64,000 nt of DNA, from positions 1 to 64,000 of the forward strand of contig JAVBQY010000015.1 of the NCBI GenBank assembly GCA_031548545.1, given 5' to 3'. Position 1 is the first letter of the stretch, and every line of letters begins with the position of its first letter. Origin of the DNA: UBA932 sp031548545 (GTDB taxonomy: Bacteria; Bacteroidota; Bacteroidia; Bacteroidales; UBA932). Below the pieces are notes generated by a model that saw nothing but the letters and a program-made list of their open reading frames with translations, searched no databases and was not told where the DNA came from. Positions 26,469 through 35,179 of the stretch are shown piece after piece. A program made the translations under genes and the position numbers.

Positions 26469-26476
26469 TATATTTG
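26469..26476 (+). promoter_or_regulatory. -7 element of folE
   Basis: TATATTTG, 24 bp upstream of the folE ATG at 26501. No -33 box seen. Confidence 0.5.
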
Positions 26477-26500
26477 CGCCAATATAGTGAAAAATCGGAT

Positions 26501-27097
26501 ATGTACGAAAAAATCGACAAATATGACCCCGACAAAACCGAAGCGCTGGCCCGTCACTATAAGGCCATACTGGAATTGTTAGGCGAAGATGTTACACGCG
26601 ACGGATTGGAAAAGACCCCGCAACGGGTGGCCAAGGCCATACAGTTTCTCACTCACGGCGAAAACCTCAACCCATCGGAAATACTCCTCTCGGCCCGTTT
26701 CAAGGAAGATTACCGGCAGATGGTGCTGGTCAAGGATATTGAGGTATACTCCATGTGTGAGCACCATATGTTGCCTTTTTACGGCAAGGCGCACGTGGCC
26801 TATATTCCTAACGGGTATATTACAGGATTGAGCAAGGTGGCTCGGGTGGTCGACGCCTTCGCACGGCGCCTGCAGGTACAGGAACGCCTTACGGTACAGA
26901 TCCGCGACTGTATACAAGATACGCTGAACCCGCTGGGGGTTGCGGTGGTGATTGAAGCCGCCCACACCTGCATGTTGATGCGGGGCGTACAGAAGCAAAA
27001 TTCAGTGGCCACCACGTCGGCCTTTACGGGAGCTTTCATGAAAGACCCCCGTACACGCGAAGAATTCATGCACCTGATAGGGGTCAAATTACATTAA
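26501..27097 (+). CDS. folE: GTP cyclohydrolase I
   Basis: 198 residues. It makes 7,8-dihydroneopterin triphosphate from GTP, the first step of folate synthesis. The zinc ligands lie in SMCEHHMLPF (Cys and His) and AAHTCMLMRG (Cys). The active-site region YIPNGYITGLSKVARVVDAF is typical. The start at 26501 was chosen because MYEKIDKYDPDKTEALARHY is the expected short N terminus and a -7 element sits just upstream; the open frame extends to 26330, but that part lies inside mqnB on the other strand. A thioredoxin-like gene follows 11 bp later. Confidence 0.96.
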   Translation: MYEKIDKYDPDKTEALARHYKAILELLGEDVTRDGLEKTPQRVAKAIQFLTHGENLNPSEILLSARFKEDYRQMVLVKDIEVYSMCEHHMLPFYGKAHVAYIPNGYITGLSKVARVVDAFARRLQVQERLTVQIRDCIQDTLNPLGVAVVIEAAHTCMLMRGVQKQNSVATTSAFTGAFMKDPRTREEFMHLIGVKLH

Positions 27098-27108
27098 AAA
27101 ACAGATTT

Positions 27109-27666
27109 ATGCGCAATATTTTCCTTAGCCTCCTCCTGCTGACAGGCACAAGCGTCCTCCTCTCGGCCCAAACACCGGCCAATGACAATAGCTCCAACAC
27201 GGTTGTAAAGTGGTACACCATGACAGAAGCCATCAGGCTGAATGAAAAGGCGCCCCGGAAATTATTCATAGACCTCTATACCGATTGGTGCGGCTGGTGC
27301 AAAACCCTGGATAAAAAAACATTCTCAGACCCTGCTGTGGCGGCTTACCTTAATGCCAATTATTATCCGGTGAAATTTAATCCGGAGACGACCAAGGAAG
27401 CCATTACCTTCGGAGGCAACACCTTTCACTATAACCCGCAATATAGGGCGCACGAATTGGCGATTGCCCTGATGCAGGGAAAGATGAGTTATCCGAGCAT
27501 GGCCTATATCAATGAAGGCATGCAACTGCTTTCCACCGTACCGGGCTACCAGGGTCCGGAAGATATACTCCCGCTGCTGGTGTATTTTGCCAAAGATTAT
27601 TACAAAACAATCGGCTGGGAAGATTTTCAGAAACAGTGGCCCCAACTGAAGAAAAGTAGTCTGTAG
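27109..27666 (+). CDS. Exported thioredoxin-fold protein
   Basis: 185 residues. Signal peptide 1-21 (MRNIFLSLLLLTGTSVLLSA). The thioredoxin fold carries the redox motif WCGWC in DLYTDWCGWCKTLDKKTF, followed by a DsbD-gamma/DUF255-like continuation (SDPAVAAYLNANYYPVKFN) and MSYPSMAYI with the conserved cis-proline region. Probably a periplasmic disulfide reductase or oxidase; its partner is unknown. Lies 11 bp after folE and is probably co-transcribed, though no functional link is evident. Confidence 0.85.
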   Translation: MRNIFLSLLLLTGTSVLLSAQTPANDNSSNTVVKWYTMTEAIRLNEKAPRKLFIDLYTDWCGWCKTLDKKTFSDPAVAAYLNANYYPVKFNPETTKEAITFGGNTFHYNPQYRAHELAIALMQGKMSYPSMAYINEGMQLLSTVPGYQGPEDILPLLVYFAKDYYKTIGWEDFQKQWPQLKKSSL

Positions 27667-27695
27667 CCGGGCTTTAGCCTCTAATAAAATAGTGT

Positions 27696-28724
27696 TTATA
27701 AAGGGAAAGTCATCGTTTTGCCCAGCTGGTAAACAGGAACGCGCTGCTGGAGCAGGGTGTTCTGGCCGTCAATAAGGCGGGCCTGACACACTTCCGGAAT
27801 GCGATAGCAAACGCGTTTGCCCTTATCCGTATCTTCCGCATTGGAGGGCATGGCGCCCACCCTTGCCGTGGGAGTCAGGTCGAGTACCACCGGCCGGCCG
27901 GCCATATTATCGGAGGCGACCAGGCCCTGCGTATCGGACAGGCGAAAGGCCACATAGAGTTGTTTGGCCTGGCCGGGATCCGGAATCACCTCAAAAGAGG
28001 CGATTTGGGTATCACAAGAGGATTTGCCTACAAAAAGGCTCAGGTATTCGCGCTCCAAGGCATCTATGGCCTCCAGGGCGGCACGCAAACCGTCTCCGGA
28101 GGGGATATTATCGGAGTCACCGGTAATCAGCTCCATACGTTTCTTCCGCAGGGTATAAATGGCATTGGCGGTTTCTTCGGCGCGGCGTTCAATATTTTTT
28201 TCAACGAGCTGGCTCTGTTGTACGGGGACGCGCTCAAAACCATTGTCGGTTTTCACTGTTTTATAGAAAGTGCTGTTTTCTTTGGCCAGGTTAGATTCAG
28301 GTCCGCGGTTATGGAAATCCTGCTCGCGGGCGGCGGTGGCGAAACGCCAGGGCGCAGGCGCTGCGGCCGCATTTTCAAACAGGGCCACCAGCCCCGTAGC
28401 GGTCATGGTCAAGAAATTGGTAGCGGCCTTGCTATCTTTTACAGCGACGGTATAGGTCTGTGTCGCATCGGCTTCTACCAGCCACTGCAGGTCTACGGAA
28501 CGCAGGGTGCATGTTTCCCTGTTCTCCACCGGAACCTCCAGGCCCAGGTACTTAGGGGCGAATTTGGCGTACGGGCCGGCAGTGAACACTTCACGCCTGG
28601 CCTCTGCGGTGATCCGGAGGGTGGTTTTGGGCAGGGCGTAAACAATAACGCCGTTAGGCAATTGCTGGGCAAAGGCCCCAACAGCCAGGAATAAGCAAAG
28701 TGCGGATACGAAAATCTTTTTCAT
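27696..28724 (-). CDS. DUF4831 family exported protein
   Basis: 342 residues. Signal peptide 1-19 (MKKIFVSALCLFLAVGAFA). The body matches the Bacteroidales DUF4831 pattern: GVIVYALPKTTLRITAEA near the N terminus, YAKFAPKYLG, and TLRKKRMELITGDSDNIPSG around the middle. Function unknown; probably periplasmic or envelope-associated, with no catalytic motif visible. Follows pdxJ on the same strand after 61 bp containing a short direct repeat. Confidence 0.8.
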   Translation of the reverse strand: MKKIFVSALCLFLAVGAFAQQLPNGVIVYALPKTTLRITAEARREVFTAGPYAKFAPKYLGLEVPVENRETCTLRSVDLQWLVEADATQTYTVAVKDSKAATNFLTMTATGLVALFENAAAAPAPWRFATAAREQDFHNRGPESNLAKENSTFYKTVKTDNGFERVPVQQSQLVEKNIERRAEETANAIYTLRKKRMELITGDSDNIPSGDGLRAALEAIDALEREYLSLFVGKSSCDTQIASFEVIPDPGQAKQLYVAFRLSDTQGLVASDNMAGRPVVLDLTPTARVGAMPSNAEDTDKGKRVCYRIPEVCQARLIDGQNTLLQQRVPVYQLGKTMTFPL

Positions 28725-28760
28725 CTTATATATTTTTTTGGCAAGAACCTGTATCTGTCT

Positions 28761-28797
28761 CTCAGTTTCTTAGTCTCTTAATTTCTTAGTCTCTTTC
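28761..28797. repeat. Short direct repeat at the pdxJ 3' end
   Basis: Two near-tandem 16-bp copies of TTTCTTAGTCTCTTAA between pdxJ and the DUF4831 gene; the second runs into the pdxJ stop codon. Similar GAGATTAAGAAG-type sequence occurs at 16421-16432. Confidence 0.6.
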
Positions 28798-29505
28798 TAA
28801 TTGGCCCAGGTACCTTTTGATCGTCTCTTCCAGTCCAAGGTAGAGCGCGTCACTGATAAGGGCATGACCAATGGAGACCTCAAGTAAACCGGGCACCTGT
28901 TGCGCAAAGTAGCGCAGGTTCTGAAGGCTCAGGTCATGACCGGCATTCAGACCCAATGAACACTCGGCCGCCGTGCGGGCCGCCAGGACAAAAGGAGCCA
29001 CGGATAATTCCGGACTCGTCGGGTAAAAAGCAGCATAAGGCTCGGTATACAGTTCCACGCGGTCCGCACCGGCCTTCGCCGCTCCGACAACCATCTCCGG
29101 AATAGCGTTCACAAACACCGAAACCCGGATACCCTTGGCCTTGAAAGCGGCAATAACATCCCGCAAAAAGGGCAGGTGCTTCACCGTATCCCATCCGGCG
29201 CTGGAGGTTAACACATTGGCTGCATCCGGCACGAGGGTGACCTGTGCGGGCATCACTTGCAATACCAGTTCTATGAATTCGGAGGTAGGATTACCTTCAA
29301 TATTAAATTCCGTTTGCAACACCGGCTTGAGGGCCAGCACATCGTCATAGCGGATATGGCGCTGGTCCGGCCGGGGGTGCACCGTAATACCCTGTGCACC
29401 AAATTTTTCACAATCCAATGCCACTTGTACCACATCGGGCATATTAGCGCCGCGGGCATTACGAAGGGTGGCTACCTTATTAATATTTACGCTTAATCTT
29501 GTCAT
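28786..29505 (-). CDS. pdxJ: Pyridoxine 5'-phosphate synthase
   Basis: 239 residues. It joins 1-deoxyxylulose 5-phosphate with 3-amino-2-oxopropyl phosphate to form pyridoxine 5'-phosphate. The N terminus MTRLSVNINKVATLRNARG, HPRPDQRHI, FNIEGNPTSEF, VTLVPDA and GLNAGHDLSLQNL are the family signatures. The start at 29505 matches the family; an upstream in-frame ATG at 29523 lies beyond the -7 element. pdxA is not nearby. Confidence 0.96.
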   Translation of the reverse strand: MTRLSVNINKVATLRNARGANMPDVVQVALDCEKFGAQGITVHPRPDQRHIRYDDVLALKPVLQTEFNIEGNPTSEFIELVLQVMPAQVTLVPDAANVLTSSAGWDTVKHLPFLRDVIAAFKAKGIRVSVFVNAIPEMVVGAAKAGADRVELYTEPYAAFYPTSPELSVAPFVLAARTAAECSLGLNAGHDLSLQNLRYFAQQVPGLLEVSIGHALISDALYLGLEETIKRYLGQLERD

Positions 29506-29512
29506 TTCATTG

Positions 29513-29520
29513 CAAAAATA
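29513..29520 (-). promoter_or_regulatory. -7 element of pdxJ
   Basis: Reads TATTTTTG on the minus strand, 7 bp from the pdxJ ATG, which implies a leaderless or nearly leaderless transcript. Confidence 0.55.
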
Positions 29521-29545
29521 CACCTTTAAATCCAGTAAAAAAACC

Positions 29546-29597
29546 TATCTTAGCGAAAATTTTTAAACAAAAGGGGCATTGGCCCCCTGATTTTTTT
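29546..29597 (+). promoter_or_regulatory. nadK leader with hairpin and T-run
   Basis: A near-consensus -7 element TATCTTAG (29546-29553) is followed by a hairpin, GGGGC (29573-29577) / GCCCC (29582-29586) with loop ATTG, and a run of seven T (29591-29597), all before the nadK ATG at 29615. It has the layout of an intrinsic terminator inside the nadK leader, so it may act as an attenuator. The reverse strand also reads as a weaker terminator. Confidence 0.45.
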
Positions 29598-29614
29598 ATA
29601 AAATATTTAAAAAC

Positions 29615-30481
29615 ATGAGAATAGCTATAAACGGCCGACAATTAGCCCCGACACACCTGCCGGAAGCGCGCCGCTTTATAGCCAACCTGCAGGCAAAAGG
29701 AGTCGCCGTTTTTTGCTGTGACCGGCTGGCGGCCCAACTACCGGAGCTCAGCCTTCCGACTATCCGTTGCGGACAGTTACCCGCAGACCTGGATTACCTG
29801 ATCAGCCTGGGGGGTGACGGCACCTTCCTGGATAGTGTGCTGCTGGTGGCCGGTACACACATTCCGGTACTCGGAATAAACACCGGGCGGCTGGGTTTTC
29901 TCTCCAATATCCCGCTCGAAGAATCGGAACAGGCGATCAACGCCCTGCTAAACAACAACTACACGCTGGAAGAGCGCAGTATGCTCCATATTTCCGGCGC
30001 CTTTCTCTCGGATACTGATATTCCTTACGCACTCAATGAAATAGGCATACAAAAACACCTGCCGGCCATGATCAGCATACGGGTCAGGCTCAATGGCGAA
30101 AGACTGCCTGATTATTGGGCGGACGGATTACTGGTGTCCACCCCTACCGGATCTACCGCTTATTCCATGAGTGTGGGCGGTCCCATTATGATGCCCGCCA
30201 CCAAAAGCCTGCTGCTCTCCCCCATCGCCTCACACAACCTCAGCACCCGGCCTTTGGTAATTGACGACCAGGCACAGCTCCAACTACAGGTATTCACGCG
30301 GCATGATACGGCCGTGGTCAGCCTGGACAACCGGCTCTACGAAGTTCCTTCCGGCGCAGAAATCTGGATAAAAAAAGCGCCTTTCACATTAAAAACAATC
30401 CGGCTGCACGGCTGTAGTTTTTTCTCCACACTTCATGAAAAACTACTCTGGGGCACCGATAAAAGAAACACACCTGATTAA
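29615..30481 (+). CDS. nadK: NAD kinase
   Basis: 288 residues. It phosphorylates NAD to NADP. Motifs: SLGGDGTFLDSVLLV (the GGDG nucleotide-binding loop), GINTGRLGFLSN, LNEIGIQK, and the glycine-rich ADGLLVSTPTGSTAYSMSVGG. Length is normal. First gene of a plus-strand cluster running through DUF6089, uppS and, from its own promoter, bamA. Confidence 0.96.
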   Translation: MRIAINGRQLAPTHLPEARRFIANLQAKGVAVFCCDRLAAQLPELSLPTIRCGQLPADLDYLISLGGDGTFLDSVLLVAGTHIPVLGINTGRLGFLSNIPLEESEQAINALLNNNYTLEERSMLHISGAFLSDTDIPYALNEIGIQKHLPAMISIRVRLNGERLPDYWADGLLVSTPTGSTAYSMSVGGPIMMPATKSLLLSPIASHNLSTRPLVIDDQAQLQLQVFTRHDTAVVSLDNRLYEVPSGAEIWIKKAPFTLKTIRLHGCSFFSTLHEKLLWGTDKRNTPD

Positions 30482-30512
30482 ACTTTAGGGTGATTAACCC
30501 GTCTAACTAAAA

Positions 30513-31235
30513 ATGCACGTTTTAAAAAAAATCATAATTCTGCCATTGTTGGCATTGGGACTAACGGCTGCGGCGCAGGATGCCTCCGAGTGCTTCTACC
30601 AGCGTAATGTACACGAGGTCGGAATCGGCTTTGGCGCGACGTATTATATGGGCGACTTTAATCCCAACTTCACGCCTTTGCTATCCCCGCATGCTTACGG
30701 CAGTGCATTCTACCGTTACAATTTCAAGCAATATTTTTCTGTCCGCGGACAGGTCGGCGCCGGTTATATAAAAGGAGACCCTGCAAACATCAGTGATCCT
30801 CCACCCGGCGTCTCTGCCTTCAAACGCCCCTGGGCCTATGTAGAGGCTATGATGGAATTCAAATTTCTCCCTTATAATCCGGTAAACCTGAAAAAACGGG
30901 AACGTTTCACCCCCATGTTAATGGTAGGCATAGGCGCTTTTACGCTTAGCCGTGACCTGCAGCCTATATTCGACATCCCGGTGGGCGTAGGGGTCAAGTG
31001 GTGCGTCGCGTCGCGCTTATCCCTGGGGGCGGAGTGGCTGTGGCGTATTACTTTTTATGATAAAATCGACAATTATACAGGCGTAGATCCGAACCACAAT
31101 GCGCTGATCAACAATGACTGGATCGGCACCCTCGGCATCACCCTCAGCTATCATATCAAACAGACCATACCCTGCCACTCGGACCGCTACAAGGCGCCTA
31201 AACGACGCGATTACAAAGGCATACTGCACCAATAA
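30513..31235 (+). CDS. DUF6089 outer-membrane barrel-like protein
   Basis: 240 residues. Signal peptide near 1-22 (ALGLTAAAQ cleavage region), then alternating beta-strands typical of a small outer-membrane barrel, with the DUF6089 pattern VHEVGIGFGATYYMGDFNP and YFSVRGQVGAGYIKGD. Its place between nadK and uppS-bamA is conserved in Bacteroidales. Function unknown; an envelope assembly role is suggested only by context. uppS begins 9 bp after it. Confidence 0.85.
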   Translation: MHVLKKIIILPLLALGLTAAAQDASECFYQRNVHEVGIGFGATYYMGDFNPNFTPLLSPHAYGSAFYRYNFKQYFSVRGQVGAGYIKGDPANISDPPPGVSAFKRPWAYVEAMMEFKFLPYNPVNLKKRERFTPMLMVGIGAFTLSRDLQPIFDIPVGVGVKWCVASRLSLGAEWLWRITFYDKIDNYTGVDPNHNALINNDWIGTLGITLSYHIKQTIPCHSDRYKAPKRRDYKGILHQ

Positions 31236-31244
31236 ATACAAGAG

Positions 31245-31991
31245 ATGAACAAGGACAATCAACAAGTTATCCCCTCGCATGTAGCCGTCATCATGGATGG
31301 TAACGGCCGTTGGGCCAAACGGCAGGGGCTGAAACGGATTTTCGGGCACCGCAACGCCATAGAGGCCGTACGCTCGGCCATCACCACGGCCGGGGAACTC
31401 GGAGTAGATTACCTGACGCTATATACTTTTTCGGAAGAAAACTGGAACCGGCCGCAAGAGGAGATCGACGGCTTGATGGAGCTGCTGGCAGAGGCCATCC
31501 GCAAAGAAACCCCCGGACTGAACAAAAACAATGTACAGCTCCGCTGCATAGGCAATACCGCCAGCTTACCGCCAAGCGTACAGGAGAAACTGCAATGGTG
31601 TATAGACGAAACCTCAAAAAATACAGGATTGGTGGTGCTGTTGGCCCTCAGCTACAGCGGCCGCTGGGATATCCTGCAGGCAGTACAACGCTATACGGCA
31701 GATCACCGGCAAGATGGCGGCAGCGAAACGACACCAAACGCCGCCGTTTTTGAGCAATACCTATCTACCGCAGGCCTCCCGCAACCCGACCTGCTGATCC
31801 GTACCGGTGGCGAAAAACGTATCAGCAACTTCATGCTCTGGCAAATGGCTTATACCGAATTGTTTTTCTGTGATGTATTGTGGCCTGACTTTCGTAAAAA
31901 TCATTTCTTAGACGCTATAAATGAATACAATACGCGCGAAAGACGCTTTGGTAAAACCGGCGATCAAGTAAAAAACACGAACAAGCCTTAG
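31245..31991 (+). CDS. uppS: Isoprenyl transferase (UPP synthase)
   Basis: 248 residues. It makes the C55 undecaprenyl diphosphate carrier for peptidoglycan and O-antigen. Motif VAVIMDGNGRWAKRQG with the Mg-binding Asp18, HRNAIEAVR, FSEENWNRP, and RTGGEKRISNFMLWQMAYTE near the C terminus are diagnostic. Its stop codon lies inside the terminator hairpin at 31990-32019. Confidence 0.96.
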   Translation: MNKDNQQVIPSHVAVIMDGNGRWAKRQGLKRIFGHRNAIEAVRSAITTAGELGVDYLTLYTFSEENWNRPQEEIDGLMELLAEAIRKETPGLNKNNVQLRCIGNTASLPPSVQEKLQWCIDETSKNTGLVVLLALSYSGRWDILQAVQRYTADHRQDGGSETTPNAAVFEQYLSTAGLPQPDLLIRTGGEKRISNFMLWQMAYTELFFCDVLWPDFRKNHFLDAINEYNTRERRFGKTGDQVKNTNKP

Positions 31992-32019
31992 CTTAACGAG
32001 GCTAATTAAGCTTTTTTTT
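31990..32019 (+). terminator. Intrinsic terminator after uppS
   Basis: AGCTTAA (31990-31996) pairs with TTAAGCT (32006-32012) across a 9-nt loop and is followed by eight T in total. It overlaps the uppS stop codon and separates nadK-DUF6089-uppS from bamA. Confidence 0.75.
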
Positions 32020-32020
32020 C

Positions 32021-32028
32021 TACCTTTG
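32021..32028 (+). promoter_or_regulatory. -7 element of the bamA operon
   Basis: TACCTTTG directly after the uppS terminator, 20 bp before the bamA ATG. No clear -33 box; that region is occupied by the terminator stem. Confidence 0.55.
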
Positions 32029-32048
32029 TAAGATTATTCTTTTTAAAA

Positions 32049-34610
32049 ATGCAAGTGACCAACCTTACACGATACGCTCTCCGGATTTTTATATTAATTG
32101 GGTGGGTAATATTTACCGGCCCAAATCTCGGGGCGCAAGAACCGGCGGACAATAAGGCAGCAGCCGATACTACGGCCGCCAGGCCAACTGCAGTACCGGC
32201 GCTGCAATTTGATCAGGCGCACCCCCAACAATTTGTAATCGCCGACATCACGGTTTCCGGCATCAAATACCTCAACCCCGAACAGATATTGTCCTTCACG
32301 GGCCTGGTAAAGGGGGATACGATCGTCCTGCCCAGCGATGATATTTCATTTGCCATGAAAAAATTATGGGCGCAGGGCTATTTCTCGGACATAGCCATCA
32401 CCTACACCAAGGTGGTGGGAGACCATATTTACTTAGACATCCATTTGACCGAGCGGCCGCGCGTATCCGCCTGGGATTTCAAAGGCGTAAAGAAAGGGGA
32501 GAAAACCGACCTGCGCGAGCGCCTGCACCTGCGGCGCGGCAGCGAGCTTTCGGACTACCTCCTCAAAACATCGACAGACCTTATTTTGTCTTACCTTTCG
32601 GAAAAAGGTTTTCGTAAGGCCGAAGTAGACATCATCCAGGAAAACGACAGCCTGGTGCCCAACGCCGTTAAGGTTACATTTGACATTAAAAAAGGGGACA
32701 AGATTACCATTTCCAGCATCCGGATTTTCGGCAATGAAAACCTTTCCGACTCCAAAGTCAGGGGTAAGATGAAAAACAAGGATGCCCGCTTATGGAACCT
32801 TTTCAGCAGCAAGAAATTTAAAGACGAGGAATACCCCAGCGACAAGGAAAGCATCATCAGCTATTACAACGAGAAGGGCTACCGCGACGCGGTGATCAGC
32901 TCGGATTCCGTATTCTATATGAAACCCAAGCGCCTGGGCATTGACATTACCATTGATGAAGGGAAACGCTATTACTTCCGTAATATTTCCTGGGTGGGTA
33001 ACACCATCATTCCCTCCTCGGCGCTGGATAATATTCTCAGCATCAAAAAAGGGGATGTCTATGATGTCGTAGCGATGGACAAGATGCTGCATTCCGACCA
33101 AATGTCGGTCAGCACCCAGTACATGGACCAGGGTTATCTGTTCTTTAACGTGCAGCCGGTAGAGGTGAATATCGTGGGTGACTCCGTGGATATTGAAATG
33201 CGTATTTACGAAGGAAAGCAAGCCACGTTCAACCGGATCATTATCACGGGAAATAATAAAACCAATGAGCATGTCATCCGCCGGGAGCTGTGGACGCGGC
33301 CCGGCTACCTCTTCAGCAAGACCAGCTTTGAGCGTTCGTTGCGTGAATTGGCGCAGTCGCAGAACTATGATGCGGAAAAATTAATGTCCCCCGAAGGCTA
33401 TAAAATATCGCCCAACGAACGGGACGGAACGGTGGATGTTACGTATAACGTGGAAGAAAAATCCAATGACCAGGTGGAGCTTTCCGGCGGTTACGGCGGT
33501 AATACCTTTATTGCTACCGTAGGTTTCAAATTCTCAAACTTCTCTCTCCGGAATATCTTTAAGAAAAGCGCCTGGCGGCCTATCCCCTCGGGCGACGGAC
33601 AGACGCTGGCCATCCGTTTCCAAACCAACGGCAGTTACTATACCGCAGCGTCCATCAGCTTTATGGAACCCTGGCTCGGCGGCCGTAAACCGACAGCCCT
33701 TTCCGTATCCGCGTATTATACCCGCGAGACCAATGCGTCCTACTACTTCCAGACGGCCACCCAGTCTCTGGAAACATGGGGGCTCTCCGCAGGGATACAA
33801 CAGCGCCTCAAATGGCCGGACTCGTACTTCACCCTCTATACCGGCGCGTCGTTACAACACTATATACTGAACAACTGGCAGGGCTATTTCCTGTTTTCGG
33901 ACGGCACGTCCAACAACCTTAGCTTCAGCATTATTTTAGGCCGCAACTCTACCGACCAGCCCATCTACCCGCGCAAGGGCTCGGATTTTTCACTGGGGCT
34001 CCAAATCACGCCGCCTTATTCTTTGCTCTCGGGCAAGAACTACAAGGGCATGTCCGATCAGGACAAATACCAGTGGATCGAATACCACAAATGGACATTT
34101 AAAGCCGCCGTTTACACCCAGCTGGTGGGAGACCTGGTATTGATGACCCGCGCCCAATTCGGTTTCCTGGGGTACTATAGCGAAGATTGGGGCTACTCTC
34201 CTTTTGAAAGTTTCATCCTCGGGGGTGACGGCATGGGCGGTTTCAGCCGCTACGGCCAGGAAAATATAGCCCTCCGCGGATATGCCAACTCCTCTATCAC
34301 ACCCCGTATCAACGGCGCTTATGCCGGCCATATCTATGATAAATTTACGCTGGAGTTGCGCCATCCGATCATCATGCAACCCCAGGCCAATATCTTCGGC
34401 TATGTCTTCTTTGAAGGCGGTAATGCCTGGTCCTCGTTTGACAAGTTCAACCCCTTCGCCATTAAACGTGCGGCGGGCGTAGGCGTCAAACTGATGTTGC
34501 CCATCGTAGGTATCCTGGGTATAGACTGGGGCTACGGCTTCGATAACGTACCCACCTACCCCAACGCAGGCGGCAGCCAGATACATTTCACCTTCGGTAT
34601 GCCGATGTAA
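32049..34610 (+). CDS. bamA: Outer-membrane assembly factor BamA
   Basis: 853 residues. It inserts beta-barrel proteins into the outer membrane. Signal peptide near 1-29, then POTRA domains from about 60 to 470 (IADITVSGIKYLNPEQILSF, DKITISSIRIFGNENLSDSK, RYYFRNISWVGNTIIPSSAL, FNRIIITGNNKTNEHVIRR), then the C-terminal barrel ending in IHFTFGMPM, with LRGYANSSITP near the barrel lid motif. Two skp-like chaperone genes follow, as expected for this operon. Confidence 0.95.
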   Translation: MQVTNLTRYALRIFILIGWVIFTGPNLGAQEPADNKAAADTTAARPTAVPALQFDQAHPQQFVIADITVSGIKYLNPEQILSFTGLVKGDTIVLPSDDISFAMKKLWAQGYFSDIAITYTKVVGDHIYLDIHLTERPRVSAWDFKGVKKGEKTDLRERLHLRRGSELSDYLLKTSTDLILSYLSEKGFRKAEVDIIQENDSLVPNAVKVTFDIKKGDKITISSIRIFGNENLSDSKVRGKMKNKDARLWNLFSSKKFKDEEYPSDKESIISYYNEKGYRDAVISSDSVFYMKPKRLGIDITIDEGKRYYFRNISWVGNTIIPSSALDNILSIKKGDVYDVVAMDKMLHSDQMSVSTQYMDQGYLFFNVQPVEVNIVGDSVDIEMRIYEGKQATFNRIIITGNNKTNEHVIRRELWTRPGYLFSKTSFERSLRELAQSQNYDAEKLMSPEGYKISPNERDGTVDVTYNVEEKSNDQVELSGGYGGNTFIATVGFKFSNFSLRNIFKKSAWRPIPSGDGQTLAIRFQTNGSYYTAASISFMEPWLGGRKPTALSVSAYYTRETNASYYFQTATQSLETWGLSAGIQQRLKWPDSYFTLYTGASLQHYILNNWQGYFLFSDGTSNNLSFSIILGRNSTDQPIYPRKGSDFSLGLQITPPYSLLSGKNYKGMSDQDKYQWIEYHKWTFKAAVYTQLVGDLVLMTRAQFGFLGYYSEDWGYSPFESFILGGDGMGGFSRYGQENIALRGYANSSITPRINGAYAGHIYDKFTLELRHPIIMQPQANIFGYVFFEGGNAWSSFDKFNPFAIKRAAGVGVKLMLPIVGILGIDWGYGFDNVPTYPNAGGSQIHFTFGMPM

Positions 34611-34616
34611 AAAAAG

Positions 34617-34648
34617 TGAATAATGAATAACGAATAATGAATAATATT
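34617..34648 (+). repeat. AATAATGA-type intergenic repeat
   Basis: Imperfect tandem copies of GAATAATGAATAA between bamA and the first skp-like gene, running into that gene's first codons. Reverse complement of the repeats at 19257 and 36511. Confidence 0.65.
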
Positions 34649-35161
34649 ATGAAACGGATACTTATTCTTCTAACAATAGTGCTTGGAACGCTGGGAACGG
34701 CGTCGGCACAAAAAGTCGGATACCTCAATACCGAAACAATTCTCAACAAAATTCCCGCATACAAGACGGCGCAAGGCCAGATTGAGCGCCTGCGTACGCA
34801 ATACCAGGGAGAGATAGAAACCGGCTACCAGAAAATCGAAGAGCTGTATAAGGCCTACCAGAATGACAAGGTGCTGCTGACCGATGATATGAAAAAACGC
34901 CGTGAAGACGACATCATCAATAAGGAAAAAGAGGTAAAGGAACTGCAACGTAAATATTTTGGGCAGGACGGCAGCCTGAGTAAAAAAAGTGAAGAATTAT
35001 TGAAACCCATACAGGATAAAGTGATGAATGCGGTGAAGGATGTGGCGGCGGATGACGGCTATTCCCTGATCATCGACACGGCCAACAACCCGTCCGTAAT
35101 CTTTACCCTCCCCAAATATGACATTAGTGATAAGGTCATTGCCAAATTAGGATATAAATAA
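34637..35161 (+). CDS. OmpH/Skp-family periplasmic chaperone
   Basis: 174 residues. Signal peptide near 5-24, then the Skp pattern: KVGYLNTETILNKIPAYKTA, a long helical coiled-coil middle (QGEIETGYQKIEELYKAYQN to LKPIQDKVMNAVKDVA) and DDGYSLIIDTANNPSVIF at the end. Skp holds unfolded outer-membrane proteins on their way to BamA, which is encoded just upstream. The start could be 34637 or the ATG at 34649 (MKRILILLT), which better fits a signal peptide. Confidence 0.9.
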   Translation: MNNIMKRILILLTIVLGTLGTASAQKVGYLNTETILNKIPAYKTAQGQIERLRTQYQGEIETGYQKIEELYKAYQNDKVLLTDDMKKRREDDIINKEKEVKELQRKYFGQDGSLSKKSEELLKPIQDKVMNAVKDVAADDGYSLIIDTANNPSVIFTLPKYDISDKVIAKLGYK

Positions 35162-35179
35162 AAACATAAATAATCTGTT

